Below, in pieces: positions 45,233 to 55,367 of a stretch of DNA of 64,000 bases. The position numbers and the translations under genes are program-made. The DNA is from Roseateles amylovorans. GTDB lineage: Bacteria > Pseudomonadota > Gammaproteobacteria > Burkholderiales > Burkholderiaceae_C. Each line of letters opens with the position of its first letter. Position 1 is the first letter of the stretch. Under the pieces are notes generated by a model, which was not told the DNA's origin, searched no databases, and saw only the letters and a program-made list of their open reading frames with translations. The stretch lies in contig NZ_CP104562.2 in NCBI RefSeq assembly GCF_025398155.2, positions 992,001-1,056,000 on the forward strand, written 5' to 3'.

Positions 45233-48200
45233 TCAGCGCGGCAGCGCCAGCACGAGCTTCTCGATCAGCAGGTCCACATCGACCGGTTTGGCGATGTGAT
45301 CGTCGAAGCCTGCGGCAATCGCTTCGTCCCGATCCTGCAGCGTGGCCAGTCCGGTGAGGGCGATGGCGACCACGCGATGGGCCGCAGTGACCACTGCGCC
45401 GTCCGCAGCCGAGGCCTTGGCATCGAAGGCGCCGCGGCGCTCTCGTTCGCGGAGATCGCGGATCAGCGCATAACCGTCGGCGCCAGGCATGGCCACATCG
45501 CTGACCAGCGCATCGATGCGGCCCTGGTCCAGCGCTTCGCGCGCCGCCGCCACCGAGCCGGCGGTGCGAACCGCCGCACCGGTGGTCCGCAGCAGGTGCT
45601 CCACCGCCTCCAGCGCATGGGGATCGTCGTCCACCACCAGCAGGCTCAGCCCGGTCAGGTCATGTGCCGCCACATTGCGAACCGCGGGGGCATCGTCGCT
45701 GGGGGTCACGGAGAAGTCGATCGCCGGGAAGCGCACCGTCAGGCGGGTGCCGCGGCCCTCGCCATCGCTGTACGCCGTCACCGTGCCGCCGTGGGCGAGC
45801 ACCAGATGCTTGACGATCGACAGCCCCAGACCCAGGCCGCCGTATTCGCGGGTGCGGCTGTTGTCGGCCTGGGTGAATCGGTCGAACAGGCGAGGCAACT
45901 GATCGGCGCGGATGCCGATGCCGTTGTCCACCACCGCCAGTTCCACCATGGCGCCGACCCGGCTCAGGGTGGCGGTGACCCGCCCGCCATTGGGTGTGAA
46001 CTTCAGGGCATTGCCCAGCAGGTTGGCGATGATCTGCTGCACCCGGCGCGGATCGCCCTGGATCCGATGGGCCTGCTGCAGCCCGCCGGCCTGCAGGGTG
46101 AGGCCCTTGGCATCGGCGGTGGGCGCCTGGCTTTCGGTCACCGCACGCAGGCTGGCACTCAGGTCGATCGGGCGCATCTCCAGCGCCAGATGGCCGGAGG
46201 CGATGCGCGAGACGTCCAGCAGATCGTCGATCAACTGCGACTGCGACTGGCAATGCTTGAGGATGGTGGCGATCGCCCGGGTGGCGGTCGCCTCGCTCAG
46301 CATCTGCCGCTCCTGGGATTGCCGGAGCACCGAGGCCCAGCCCGCGATGACGTTCAACGGCGCGCGCAGCTCATGCGAGACCATGCCCAGGAACTCGTCC
46401 TTGGCGATGTTGGCCCGCTCGGCATCGCCGCGGGCGCGCTGGGCGCTGTCCAGGGCGCACTTGAGCTCATGGATGTCCTGGAAGGCGATCACCGCGCCGT
46501 CGATGCGGTCGTCGGAGGTGCGGTAGGCCCGCACATTGATCATCCACCAGTGCCGCTCGTTGTCCTGGTATTCATGCTCGACCGCGGCCAGCCCCTGCAC
46601 AGCGGTCTGCACCAGCTGTTCCAGGTCGCCCACCGCAAAACGGCTGCTGACCTGGCTGATGGGCTCGCCGATGTCGCCCGGCGAGAGCCCGAACAGCTGC
46701 GCCGCCTGCGGCGACGCGTGCCGGAGCTTGTGCTGCCGATCCAGCAACACCACCGGCAGCGGAATGCCTTCGACCAGGTTGCTCAGATCGTCATTGACCA
46801 GATCCAGTTCGTCGTTGCGGGACTTGAGCTCGTCATTGAGCGAGATCAGCTCCTGGTTCGCCGATTCCAGCTCCTGCTTCGCGCTCTGCAATTCCTCATT
46901 GGCGCTCTGCAGTTCCTCGTTGGTGCTGAGCATCTCCTCATTGGCGGTGCGCAGTTCCTCATTGGCGGACTCGAACTCGCTGACCATGGTCTTGAGCTGC
47001 GCCTGGGTCGCCTCCAGCTCGTCGGACAGGGTGGTGACGGTGCGCTCCAGATCGTCCATGCGCGGCGGCTGCGACGGCAACACCAGGCTGGGACCGATGT
47101 CGTCGAACTGCGGCGCCAGCGTGACCAGGAAATGCCGGGCCGCGCCTTCGGCCTCGAACGGCAGCACCTCCAGCACATAACGCAGCTCATTGAGCTGCAC
47201 CCGCTCGCGTCGCACCGGCTGGGCGGTGCGCTTGGCCTCGATCAGCGCGGTGCGCACCGGCACATTGAGCTCGGAGTGCAGCAGGCGCGGCAGCGCCAGC
47301 GTGGCCTCGCCGCTGGCGGGCGAGATGAAGGCCGCGACATCACCGCGGAACTGCACCACGTCGCCGTTGTCGTTGACCACGAAGCCCGGCGGCGCATAGC
47401 GGGCCAGGGCGACCCGGTTGGCCGCTTCCGCCACCCGGTCGGGCTGCGGCGGCATGGCCGCGCGGGGCGTGTTGCCCTCGCTGGCCCAGGGGCGCAGGGC
47501 GTCGATCGGGAAGAGCGGGCGCGGCCGTCGGGCCGCGCTCAGCTTGCGGAACAGATGCGGCGCGCCGGCATGCTCGAAGCCGTCCGCGGCGGAGGCGGCC
47601 TCGGCGCGGCCGAGGATCATGAAGCCGTCGGGCCGGCAGGCGTAGTGCAGCACTTCGAACACATGCTGCTGGGCTTCCTTGCGCAGGTAGATCAGCATGT
47701 TGCGGCAGCTGATCAGGCCCATGCCGGAGAAGGGCGCATGGGTGAGCAGGTTGTGCCGCGCGAACACGCACATCTCGCGCAGTTCCTTGGCCACCAGGTA
47801 GCCGCCGTTGCTGGGAACAAAGGCCGAGTCCCGGAACGGCTGCGGCACGTTCTCCAGCGCGGCGGCGGTGTAGCGGCCGGCGCGGGCGGTTTCGATCGAG
47901 GCTTCGTTGATGTCGGTGCCGAAGATCTGCACCCGTCGGTTCGAGCCCTCGCTCTGCAGCGCGTCCCGCAGCAGCATGGCGATGGTGTAGACCTCTTCCC
48001 CGGTGGAGCAGGCCGGCACCCAGATCCGGATCGGATCGTGGCGCAGCTCCAGCAGCTTGGGGATGACCGTCTGCCGCAGCACGTTGACGAACTCGGCATC
48101 GCGGAAGAAGGCGGTGACGCCGATCAGCACATCGTCGCGCAGGCTGGCGGCCTCCTTGGGATCGACTCGCAACAGCTGCAGGTAGCCGCCCACGTCGCGG

Positions 48201-48952
48201 TCCTTCTGCAGCAGCACCCGTCGCAGGAAGCGCCGGCGCAGGTTGACGTCCTTCACATAGCCCAGGTTCACGCCGGCCTTTTGCTGCACCAGCGCCAGGG
48301 CGGTTTCCAGCGCATCGGCGTTGGGGTCCGGGGTCTCGGCGCCGGTCGCGGCGGGCAGGGTGTCCGGTCGGCCAAAGCGCTGGACCAGGCTCGGTGCGAT
48401 GTCGGCCGGGGGCAGCACATCGTCGATCAGGCCGGTGTTGATGGCCGCAGTGGGCATGCCGTCATGGGCGGCGGTCTGCGGGGCCTGGGCAATGGCCAGG
48501 CCGCCGGCGGCCTTGAGGTCGACGATGCCGGCCGCGCCGTCCTGACCCGCGCCAGACAGGATCACCACGGCGGCATTGACGTCCGGATCCTGCGCCATCG
48601 ACGCCAGGCAGGTGTCGATCGGCAGATGCAGGCCCGGCGGTCGACGGGTCACCCGGAAGTGGCCGTCCAGCGCCATCACGCTGGCGTTCTCCGGCATCAC
48701 ATAGATGCGGCCATGTTCGATCTTGCGCAGATGCTCCAGCCGCTCGACCGGCAGCACCGTGCGCGGCTGCAGCAACTCCGGCAGCCGCGTCTCTTCATTC
48801 GGGTCGAGATGGGTGATGACGAGCACGGCGAAGCCGGGCTCCTCCGGGAGTCCGGACAGCACGGTGCCCAGCACTTCGATGCTGCCGGCGGATCCGCCCA
48901 GCACCACCACCCGTACCGCTGAATTCTGTTCTGGCTCCAAGCCGTTCCCCAA
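45233..48952 (-). CDS. CheB-CheR-PAS-histidine kinase-receiver hybrid
   Basis: The 1239-residue cytoplasmic protein has a CheB methylesterase domain without receiver (Ser21 in GGSAGS, His48), a CheR methyltransferase (about 210-490; WVPACSTGEEVYTIA, GTDINEASIE), a coiled coil built of NEEL/NEEM repeats (about 620-720), a PAS domain, a HisKA/HATPase kinase (SHELRAPLNV, DNGIGI, GGLGLGLSIVKH) and a C-terminal receiver (SDVAMPG). This order matches stand-alone CheB/CheR chemosensory hybrids, not a flagellar chemotaxis operon; no mcp, cheA or cheW is near. The start is a TTG at 48952, with no good ATG. Upstream of it are only short open frames. Confidence 0.9.
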   Translation of the reverse strand: MGNGLEPEQNSAVRVVVLGGSAGSIEVLGTVLSGLPEEPGFAVLVITHLDPNEETRLPELLQPRTVLPVERLEHLRKIEHGRIYVMPENASVMALDGHFRVTRRPPGLHLPIDTCLASMAQDPDVNAAVVILSGAGQDGAAGIVDLKAAGGLAIAQAPQTAAHDGMPTAAINTGLIDDVLPPADIAPSLVQRFGRPDTLPAATGAETPDPNADALETALALVQQKAGVNLGYVKDVNLRRRFLRRVLLQKDRDVGGYLQLLRVDPKEAASLRDDVLIGVTAFFRDAEFVNVLRQTVIPKLLELRHDPIRIWVPACSTGEEVYTIAMLLRDALQSEGSNRRVQIFGTDINEASIETARAGRYTAAALENVPQPFRDSAFVPSNGGYLVAKELREMCVFARHNLLTHAPFSGMGLISCRNMLIYLRKEAQQHVFEVLHYACRPDGFMILGRAEAASAADGFEHAGAPHLFRKLSAARRPRPLFPIDALRPWASEGNTPRAAMPPQPDRVAEAANRVALARYAPPGFVVNDNGDVVQFRGDVAAFISPASGEATLALPRLLHSELNVPVRTALIEAKRTAQPVRRERVQLNELRYVLEVLPFEAEGAARHFLVTLAPQFDDIGPSLVLPSQPPRMDDLERTVTTLSDELEATQAQLKTMVSEFESANEELRTANEEMLSTNEELQSANEELQSAKQELESANQELISLNDELKSRNDELDLVNDDLSNLVEGIPLPVVLLDRQHKLRHASPQAAQLFGLSPGDIGEPISQVSSRFAVGDLEQLVQTAVQGLAAVEHEYQDNERHWWMINVRAYRTSDDRIDGAVIAFQDIHELKCALDSAQRARGDAERANIAKDEFLGMVSHELRAPLNVIAGWASVLRQSQERQMLSEATATRAIATILKHCQSQSQLIDDLLDVSRIASGHLALEMRPIDLSASLRAVTESQAPTADAKGLTLQAGGLQQAHRIQGDPRRVQQIIANLLGNALKFTPNGGRVTATLSRVGAMVELAVVDNGIGIRADQLPRLFDRFTQADNSRTREYGGLGLGLSIVKHLVLAHGGTVTAYSDGEGRGTRLTVRFPAIDFSVTPSDDAPAVRNVAAHDLTGLSLLVVDDDPHALEAVEHLLRTTGAAVRTAGSVAAAREALDQGRIDALVSDVAMPGADGYALIRDLRERERRGAFDAKASAADGAVVTAAHRVVAIALTGLATLQDRDEAIAAGFDDHIAKPVDVDLLIEKLVLALPR

Positions 48953-49088
48953 GGTCAGTCGCTGCAGTGCGGCGCAGTCTACCGTTGGCGGTCCGCAGGG
49001 CCGTCCGCGTTCCTGCGTAGCCCATTTGGCATGCGGCTTGCTCCGCGGCGGCGCCGCAGCGATCGCCCGGCAAACGGCGTGCGCGAGG

Positions 49089-49373
49089 TCAGCGCAGATA
49101 GGATTTCAGTGCGGTGATGACGGCGTCCGTGTCCCGGGCGCGGGCGGCGGCATCCAGGTCGGGATCGCCCAGGTGCTCCCGCACATGGCCTTCCAGCACC
49201 TCCGCCATCAAGCCGTTGACGGCGCCGCGGATGGCGGCAATCTGCTGCAGCACCGCCAGGCAATCGGCGTCCTGGGCGCCCTGATCGACGGCGCGCTCCA
49301 GCGCCGCGGTCTGGCCCTGGATGCGGCGGATGCGGGTGAGCAGCTTCTTCTTCCCGGTGACGGTATGTGCCAT
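49089..49373 (-). CDS. dmeR: RcnR/DmeR-type metal-sensing repressor
   Basis: The 94-residue all-helical protein (DUF156, CsoR/RcnR family) has the Ni/Co ligand set of RcnR: His3, Cys38, His63 and His67 (offset by a 3-residue insertion relative to E. coli RcnR Cys35, His60, His64). In the absence of metal it represses an exporter. It is divergent from a CDF transporter with a 15-bp operator of the exact RcnR type between, so the pair corresponds to dmeRF of alphaproteobacteria and Cupriavidus. Confidence 0.9.
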   Translation of the reverse strand: MAHTVTGKKKLLTRIRRIQGQTAALERAVDQGAQDADCLAVLQQIAAIRGAVNGLMAEVLEGHVREHLGDPDLDAAARARDTDAVITALKSYLR

Positions 49374-49410
49374 CGGCGCATTCTAGAAGCCCTGCCGAGG
49401 GGGCTGCTTA

Positions 49411-49425
49411 TACTGGGGGGGAGTA
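49411..49425. promoter_or_regulatory. RcnR-type operator TACT-G6-N-AGTA
   Basis: TACTGGGGGGGAGTA fits the known RcnR recognition pattern exactly. It lies 38 bp from the dmeR start and 110 bp from the dmeF start, so it can control both. Confidence 0.85.
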
Positions 49426-49437
49426 TTCGGCCGCCCT

Positions 49438-49489
49438 GTCGCTTCGCCCAGTCGCTTCGCCCATTCGCTCCGCTCATTCGCTCCGCCCA
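49438..49489 (+). repeat. 13-bp tandem repeat in the dmeF leader
   Basis: Four units (GTCGCTTCGCCCA twice, TTCGCTCCGCTCA, TTCGCTCCGCCCA) lie between the operator and the dmeF start. Confidence 0.75.
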
Positions 49490-49535
49490 CTCGCCCCAGT
49501 TTGTCCGCCCCGCGCCCGTTGCCACCCTGACCACC

Positions 49536-50612
<1,077 letters not shown>

Positions 50613-50634
50613 GGCGGCGCCACAATCGCGCCCC

Positions 50635-50775
50635 ATGAAAACGAACTACATCTTTGCCGCCATCCTGGTGTCCAGCCTGATTGGCGCCTTCATTGCCAGC
50701 CGCTCCATGAAGACGGTCTTTGCCCTGGTGTCGGGTGCGCTGGCCCTGTATGCCTTGCTCCGACAGGTGATCTGA
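50635..50775 (+). CDS. Small membrane protein
   Basis: The 46-residue product (MKTNYIFAAILVSSLIGAFI...) has two hydrophobic segments separated by SRSMKT. It starts 22 bp after dmeF, so it may be co-transcribed. No family recognised. Confidence 0.5.
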   Translation: MKTNYIFAAILVSSLIGAFIASRSMKTVFALVSGALALYALLRQVI

Positions 50776-50956
50776 ACCGGTCCGACCTCCGCCTGAGGGC
50801 CTCCCCCGTCTCCTCCAAGATCCCTCCCGGATCCTTTCCCGGCCCCCTACCGGATCCGCCCCCGATCCCATCCAGACACATGCTGATACACCCCATGGTG
50901 GGATATCCCGTCCGCCGTCCCGCGCCGATAGTGAGCACTCGACGGGAGATAACAAC

Positions 50957-51184
50957 ATGCGGTACGGCCACAACGAGGGACTGGGGGTCCAACCCCCGCA
51001 CCACCAACACCAGTTCAGCCTGGTGATGCAACGCATCCTGCGCCAGACGGATCTGCTGCTGCAGCGCCGTCAGGCGCCGGCGACCGAGCCCGAAGCGGCA
51101 CCGCCGCTGGATGGGCTGGAAGTCCATGAGTCCACCTGGGATGAGTGGGCAGAAGTGATGAGCCACCAGCTCGACGGGCGCTGA
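50957..51184 (+). CDS. Small unrecognised protein
   Basis: The 75-residue cytoplasmic product (MRYGHNEGLGVQPPHHQHQF) has GGGAGA upstream of its ATG. It contains a short helix (LVMQRILRQTDLLLQRR). It is the first of a run of small genes ending in flgH. Function unknown. Confidence 0.55.
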   Translation: MRYGHNEGLGVQPPHHQHQFSLVMQRILRQTDLLLQRRQAPATEPEAAPPLDGLEVHESTWDEWAEVMSHQLDGR

Positions 51185-51367
51185 TCGCCCGCGCGGGGCC
51201 CGGGCGTCGCCTGGACCCGCCGTGCGCAGCGCGCGGCGCTGCGCCCACGCTTCGGTGAACCACATCACCCAGGCGGCTGGGATCGCGCCGGATCCCTGCG
51301 TTATCGAGCCTTGTCCAGGCTCAAGTTTGCGAAGAATCCGTTCACACCCTTGAACGAGAGCTTCGCC

Positions 51368-51715
51368 ATGCAAGTCCACGCCGCTTCCAAGTCGGCCCAC
51401 GGCGCTGCCGCCGTGCCCGCCAGCACCTCCGCGCGCACCGCGCCCTCCGCCCCGCCGGCGGGCGACTTCTCCAAACTGTTGAAGAACGCCCAGGCCAGCG
51501 CCCCGGCCGCCCCGGCCGCCCCGGCGGGTGGGTCTTCCGCTGCCGCGTCGACGGGCGTTCGGTCCGGCATGGCGGCATCGGCGGCCCCTGCGTCAGGGCG
51601 GTCTGCGCCTTCCGCGCCATCTGCGCCTTTCGCTGCTTCCGCACCCGCCGCTGCGATCGCAGGGGGCTCCCCGGCGACGACCACCGACACCCTGTCGCTG
51701 GCCGCCCGCCTTTGA
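51368..51715 (+). CDS. Ala/Pro/Ser-rich unrecognised protein
   Basis: The 115-residue, low-complexity product has a single ordered-looking block (GDFSKLLKNAQAS) early on. It has no signal peptide. The TCAAGTTT at 51321 resembles the -35 element of flagellar (FliA) promoters in Burkholderiales, but I see no matching -10. It is 25 bp before the next gene. The role is unknown. Confidence 0.5.
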   Translation: MQVHAASKSAHGAAAVPASTSARTAPSAPPAGDFSKLLKNAQASAPAAPAAPAGGSSAAASTGVRSGMAASAAPASGRSAPSAPSAPFAASAPAAAIAGGSPATTTDTLSLAARL

Positions 51716-51740
51716 TCGACCGATCGCGGAGGCCCGCACG

Positions 51741-52190
51741 ATGAATCGCATTTCCGCAACATCGGACACCGGCGTATCGACCGATGCCGGCCGCTCGGCC
51801 GCCGCAGGCGGTGCCGCATCGGCAGCCGCGCCGCCGACGCCGCGCGCGTCGTCACCCGAAGTTGGGCTGACGATCGGCCTGCCGGTGCTCGGCGTCACCG
51901 CCACCTTCAGTCCGCAAAGCCTGGTCGCCCTGGCCGAATCCACCGCCGATGTGGTGGGCGACGCGGTCGGCGAGATGTCCGATGCGGGCGCGGACGTGCT
52001 GCACGGGCTGTCGAAGGCGGCCGGCCGGGTGGCGCAAGGCGTGGGCGACGGCACCCAGGCGGTGGCCACCGGCCTGTCCGACCTGGGCGGGCAACTGGTG
52101 GATGGCGCCGTCAATGTGGTCGCCACCGTGGCCGGTTACGGCGTCCTCGGCGCGCTGGCGGGCGGCGCCATCCTGGATGAATTGGCATGA
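51741..52190 (+). CDS. Unrecognised protein with hydrophobic C-terminus
   Basis: The 149-residue product has a Ser/Ala-rich start, then alternating helical segments (LVALAESTADVVGDAVGEM) and a Gly/Ala-rich hydrophobic end (TVAGYGVLGALAGGAILDE) that may insert in a membrane. Its stop overlaps the next start (ATGA at 52187-52190). No family recognised. Confidence 0.6.
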   Translation: MNRISATSDTGVSTDAGRSAAAGGAASAAAPPTPRASSPEVGLTIGLPVLGVTATFSPQSLVALAESTADVVGDAVGEMSDAGADVLHGLSKAAGRVAQGVGDGTQAVATGLSDLGGQLVDGAVNVVATVAGYGVLGALAGGAILDELA

Positions 52191-52861
52191 GCGAGCGGCC
52201 TGCCCCGCCCGCCTGGAGCGCCGCGTCGGAGCAGGGCGGCGGCGTCCGGGCTCTGTCCGCCCAGGAGCCCACGCCGATGCGGCGCAGGCGCGGAGGGCAA
52301 GGCCTGACCGCGTCGCCCCACCCGTGGACGCTGGGGCTGGTCCTGCCGCTGATGGCCGCACTGCTGGGCGGCTGTTCGGTGCTCAGCCCCTTGCCGGCAT
52401 GGGAGCTGGTCAAGGCCACGGGCACGGCCACTTCCGCCGCGATCGCCACCGCCGCGCCGGCCAAGGCCAGTCACACGGTGCATCACGGCGATGCGCCGGT
52501 GCGCGACCTTTGCATTGAATACAACCGCAACGCGCCGCTGGAGGATCTGGTGCCGGCGCTGCAGGCGGAGCTGCGCGGTCAGGGCGTCGAGAGCCGGGTC
52601 TATGAGCCGGGGACCGGCCTGCAGCAATGCGGCGTCTGGCTGCGGTATGTGGCCACCATCGAATGGGGCGTGCCGCCGATGGCGAGCGGCTATCGGCCCA
52701 ACCTGAGCGCCGCCGCCTTGAGCCTGCATCGGGCCGACGGCACCTTGATGGCCACCAGCAGTTATCAGATCGACCAGAACCTGGGTCTGGCCCGATGGGC
52801 GCCAACCCGCCACAAGATCGCACCGGTGGTGAAAGCCTTGATCACCGGCTTCGAGAGTTGA
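52187..52861 (+). CDS. Sbal_3080-family lipoprotein
   Basis: The 224-residue protein has an unusually long basic n-region before a lipobox (LLGGC; acylated Cys near residue 63). The mature domain (VRDLCIEYNRNAPL, QQCGVWLRYVATIEW, RWAPTRHKIAPVVKALI) matches the Sbal_3080 lipoprotein pattern. It would be an envelope lipoprotein of unknown role. Its start overlaps the previous gene by 4 bp, and FlgH follows 110 bp later. Confidence 0.6.
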   Translation: MSERPAPPAWSAASEQGGGVRALSAQEPTPMRRRRGGQGLTASPHPWTLGLVLPLMAALLGGCSVLSPLPAWELVKATGTATSAAIATAAPAKASHTVHHGDAPVRDLCIEYNRNAPLEDLVPALQAELRGQGVESRVYEPGTGLQQCGVWLRYVATIEWGVPPMASGYRPNLSAAALSLHRADGTLMATSSYQIDQNLGLARWAPTRHKIAPVVKALITGFES

Positions 52862-52971
52862 GCGAACGACCGCAGACCGCAGGCGCCGCTCGGGCGTTCA
52901 TCAGGACCTCCGACGCACCCGGAACCACCGGAACGCGACCTGCGGCCGACATCACTTCAGGGAGAGAGAGC

Positions 52972-53742
52972 ATGTTCACCATCGATCCGTGTGATCCACA
53001 TGATCGCCCCACGGCGCGACACCCGACCCCGGGCGCCCGCACGACGGTGGTCGCCCGCTGCACGTCAACCGCGTTGGCGGCGCTGGCCTCGCTGATGCTG
53101 GCCGCTTGCGCCAGTGCGCCCACGCCCACGGTGCCGGGGCCGATGGTGGTGACGCCGCCGCAGGCCCCGATGTATCTGGAGCGTCCCAACAACGGCGCCA
53201 TCTATCAGGCCAGCATGGCCACCACCTCGCTGTTCTCCGGTGAGCGCCGCCCCAGCGCGATCGGCGACACGATGAAGGTGGACATCGACGACTCGATCAA
53301 GGCGCGCCAGAAGCAGACCACCGACACCAGCCGCGACAACAAGCTGTCGGTCAAGGGGCCGGGCGGGCGAAGCAGTGTGGGCATCGTCGACCGGCTGCTC
53401 AATGCGGATGCGTCCGCAGCGGGCAGCGACTCGTTCAAGGGCTCCGGCACCACCGAGACCGAGAACAGCTTCGTCACCCAGGTCGCGGTCAGCGTGATCA
53501 ATGTGATGCCGAACGGCCATTTGCTGGTGGCCGGCGAGCGCAATGTGGGTCTGAACAAGGGCGTCAGCACGCTGCGCTTCTCCGGCATCGTCAATCCGCG
53601 CGACATCCGGCCCGGCAACGTGGTGTCGTCCCGCGATGTGGTCAATGCCAGCCTGGAGAGCGTGGCACAGGGCGATGTGTCGGAGGCGTCGTCCCGCACC
53701 TGGCTGCAGCGGGTGCTCGCGCGCAGCCTGTCGATCTGGTGA
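52972..53742 (+). CDS. flgH: Flagellar L-ring protein FlgH (solitary)
   Basis: The 256-residue lipoprotein has GGAGAGAG upstream of its ATG, a lipobox near LAACAS and the FlgH core: NNGAIYQASMATTSLFSGERRPSAIGD in pieces, VDIDDSIKARQKQ and NVGLNKGVSTLRFSGIVNPRDI. FlgH forms the L ring of the flagellar basal body in the outer membrane. It is not in a flagellar cluster: there is no flgG, flgI or flgJ nearby. It follows three unrecognised genes and a lipoprotein. It may be a second FlgH or be used by another machine. Confidence 0.85.
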   Translation: MFTIDPCDPHDRPTARHPTPGARTTVVARCTSTALAALASLMLAACASAPTPTVPGPMVVTPPQAPMYLERPNNGAIYQASMATTSLFSGERRPSAIGDTMKVDIDDSIKARQKQTTDTSRDNKLSVKGPGGRSSVGIVDRLLNADASAAGSDSFKGSGTTETENSFVTQVAVSVINVMPNGHLLVAGERNVGLNKGVSTLRFSGIVNPRDIRPGNVVSSRDVVNASLESVAQGDVSEASSRTWLQRVLARSLSIW

Positions 53743-53920
53743 GCCGGCATCGGCACGCAGGACCGGCCTGGCGCGTCAAGCCTCATTTGGGGCGGCAGGC
53801 ACCGGCCTTATCCAGCGATCGCTGACGCCTGTCCGCTTCTATAACCAACCCTCGCCGCACTGCATCCGCGCCTGGACGTGGAGGGCGGAGCACTGGCGGC
53901 GACCATCATCACCACACCCC

Positions 53921-54667
53921 ATGAGTTCAAGAGGGAAGCGAGCAACGCCCATCGATGGCGCCGCGGATCACTGGCTGTCGGACGGCCAGGTGCGGACCTA
54001 TCGCCGCGGGCAGACGATCATCTCCGCCGGCAGCCCGCTGGCGGAATGGATTGCCATCAGCGGCGGTGCGGCGTTCCTGGCCGCCCCGGTGGCGGCGGAC
54101 ACCCGCGTGGCGGTGGCCGCCTTGTGGCTGGGCGATGTGATCGGCGCGGATTCCCCGCTGGGCAAGCTCGCGGCGCGTTATGACGTCACCGCCCTGGTCG
54201 ATGTGACCACGCTGCACATCCCGCTGACCCGGGTGCGCGACCGGGATGCACTCCAACGCAGTGCCGAGACCGGCGAGCTCTATGCGGCCACCGCGTCCCG
54301 CTTGCAGGATCAGATCACCATGCGCCTGGCCGGCAATGGCCTGCAGCGGCTGGTCAGTGTGCTGGCCACTCTGGCCACCGCGCTCACCAGCACCGCGCCG
54401 GCCGGCGGGGCGACGAACAGCCTGGCGCTGCCGGTGTCGCAAGCGTGCATCGGTCAGCTGTCGGGCCTGTCGCGGCGACAGACCTGGATTTACCTGGGGC
54501 AGCTGGCCGAACGGGGCTGGAGCCGAACCGCCCGCACCAAGGTCACGCTGGACGGGCTCAACGCCTGGCTGGTGCTGATGGCCGAGGTCGAGACCCGCGG
54601 CCTTGAATGCATTGCGACGCTGGATCAGTGCGATGAGACCTTGTCGCGCCTTGCGGCATTGAAGTGA
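53921..54667 (+). CDS. Crp/Fnr-family transcriptional regulator
   Basis: The 248-residue protein has a cyclic-nucleotide-binding-like N-terminal domain (about 15-130: YRRGQTIISAGSPLAEWIAIS), a long dimer helix and a winged-helix HTH (LSGLSRRQTWIYLGQLAERG). No Cys cluster is seen, so it is not FNR. The ligand is unknown. The ATG at 53921 was chosen because it lies just before the domain. It follows flgH by 178 bp and might regulate that cluster. Confidence 0.75.
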   Translation: MSSRGKRATPIDGAADHWLSDGQVRTYRRGQTIISAGSPLAEWIAISGGAAFLAAPVAADTRVAVAALWLGDVIGADSPLGKLAARYDVTALVDVTTLHIPLTRVRDRDALQRSAETGELYAATASRLQDQITMRLAGNGLQRLVSVLATLATALTSTAPAGGATNSLALPVSQACIGQLSGLSRRQTWIYLGQLAERGWSRTARTKVTLDGLNAWLVLMAEVETRGLECIATLDQCDETLSRLAALK

Positions 54668-54724
54668 CGTCCGCGATGCGCATGGTGGTTTGGCATGACG
54701 GGCAGTGAGTGCGCGGGGTCGGAC

Positions 54725-54787
54725 GACATGGTCGCCATGGCCGACATGGCCGCCATCGCCGAGATTGCCGAGATTGCCGACATGACC
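54725..54787. repeat. 9-bp tandem repeat between convergent genes
   Basis: Seven units (GACATGGCC, GCCATGGCC, GAGATTGCC and variants) fill the space between the Crp/Fnr gene and the isochorismatase gene. The units remain open in one frame, but no ribosome site is seen. Confidence 0.75.
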
Positions 54788-54821
54788 CTGCGCCTCGCGG
54801 ATGCCTTCGATCCCCCAACGA

Positions 54822-55367
54822 TCACCGTGGATCGAAATGGATCTCCGCCGCCGGCTTCGCGCTCATCGCGGGGCCGAAGCTGTGGAGATGGCGCAGGATC
54901 AAGGTGTGATGGTCCCTGATCTGCGGCGCCGTCAGCTCACCGTTGGCGATGGTGGAATGGCCGTCTTCGACCAGCGTCACCCCGAAGCCGAGCGACAGCG
55001 CACGACGGGTCGTTGTATCGACGCAGAAGTCGCTTTGCAGGCCGCAGATCACCAGGTGATCGACACCCAAGGCCTGCAGCGTGGCGCTCAGCTCGGTGCG
55101 ATGGAATCCGTCGGGTGCGGTCTTGCGAACGCGAGGGTCCTCGGGGCGTGCGGCCAGACGCGCATCGAGCTGCCAGCCGTCGTTGCCGTGGGTCAGGAGG
55201 CCCGAGTCGGCTTCCTCATGCTGGACGAAGATCACCGGCGTGCCGGTGTCGCGAGCTCGCGCGATCAAGCCGTTGATGCGCCCGATCACGGCGTCGATGT
55301 CATGGCACGCGTATTCGCCTACGCACAGCGCCTGCTGGACGTCGATGATGAGCAAGGCAGTCGTCAT
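54822..55367 (-). CDS. Isochorismatase-fold cysteine hydrolase
   Basis: The 181-residue enzyme has the catalytic triad of the family: Asp9 (LIIDVQQ), Lys82 (VRKTAPDGF) and Cys115 (GLQSDFCVDTTTR), with a cis-peptide region near VICGLQ. Nicotinamidases and related amidohydrolases share it. The substrate cannot be read from sequence. The ATG at 55367 starts the core fold directly; the frame upstream is open but not conserved-looking. Confidence 0.88.
   Translation of the reverse strand: MTTALLIIDVQQALCVGEYACHDIDAVIGRINGLIARARDTGTPVIFVQHEEADSGLLTHGNDGWQLDARLAARPEDPRVRKTAPDGFHRTELSATLQALGVDHLVICGLQSDFCVDTTTRRALSLGFGVTLVEDGHSTIANGELTAPQIRDHHTLILRHLHSFGPAMSAKPAAEIHFDPR

Noticed and set aside
45122..48922. 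1266-codon + strand frame opposite the CheB-CheR hybrid
   Set aside because: It is the antisense shadow of a well supported protein and has no ribosome site or recognisable domain.
51321..51347. FliA (sigma-28) promoter before the small-gene run
   Set aside because: TCAAGTTT fits the -35 element, but the -10 position reads GTTCACAC, far from GCCGATAA.
54695..54919. 74-codon + strand gene made by the 9-bp repeats
   Set aside because: The frame is open only because the repeat has no stops; there is no ribosome site and it runs into the isochorismatase gene.
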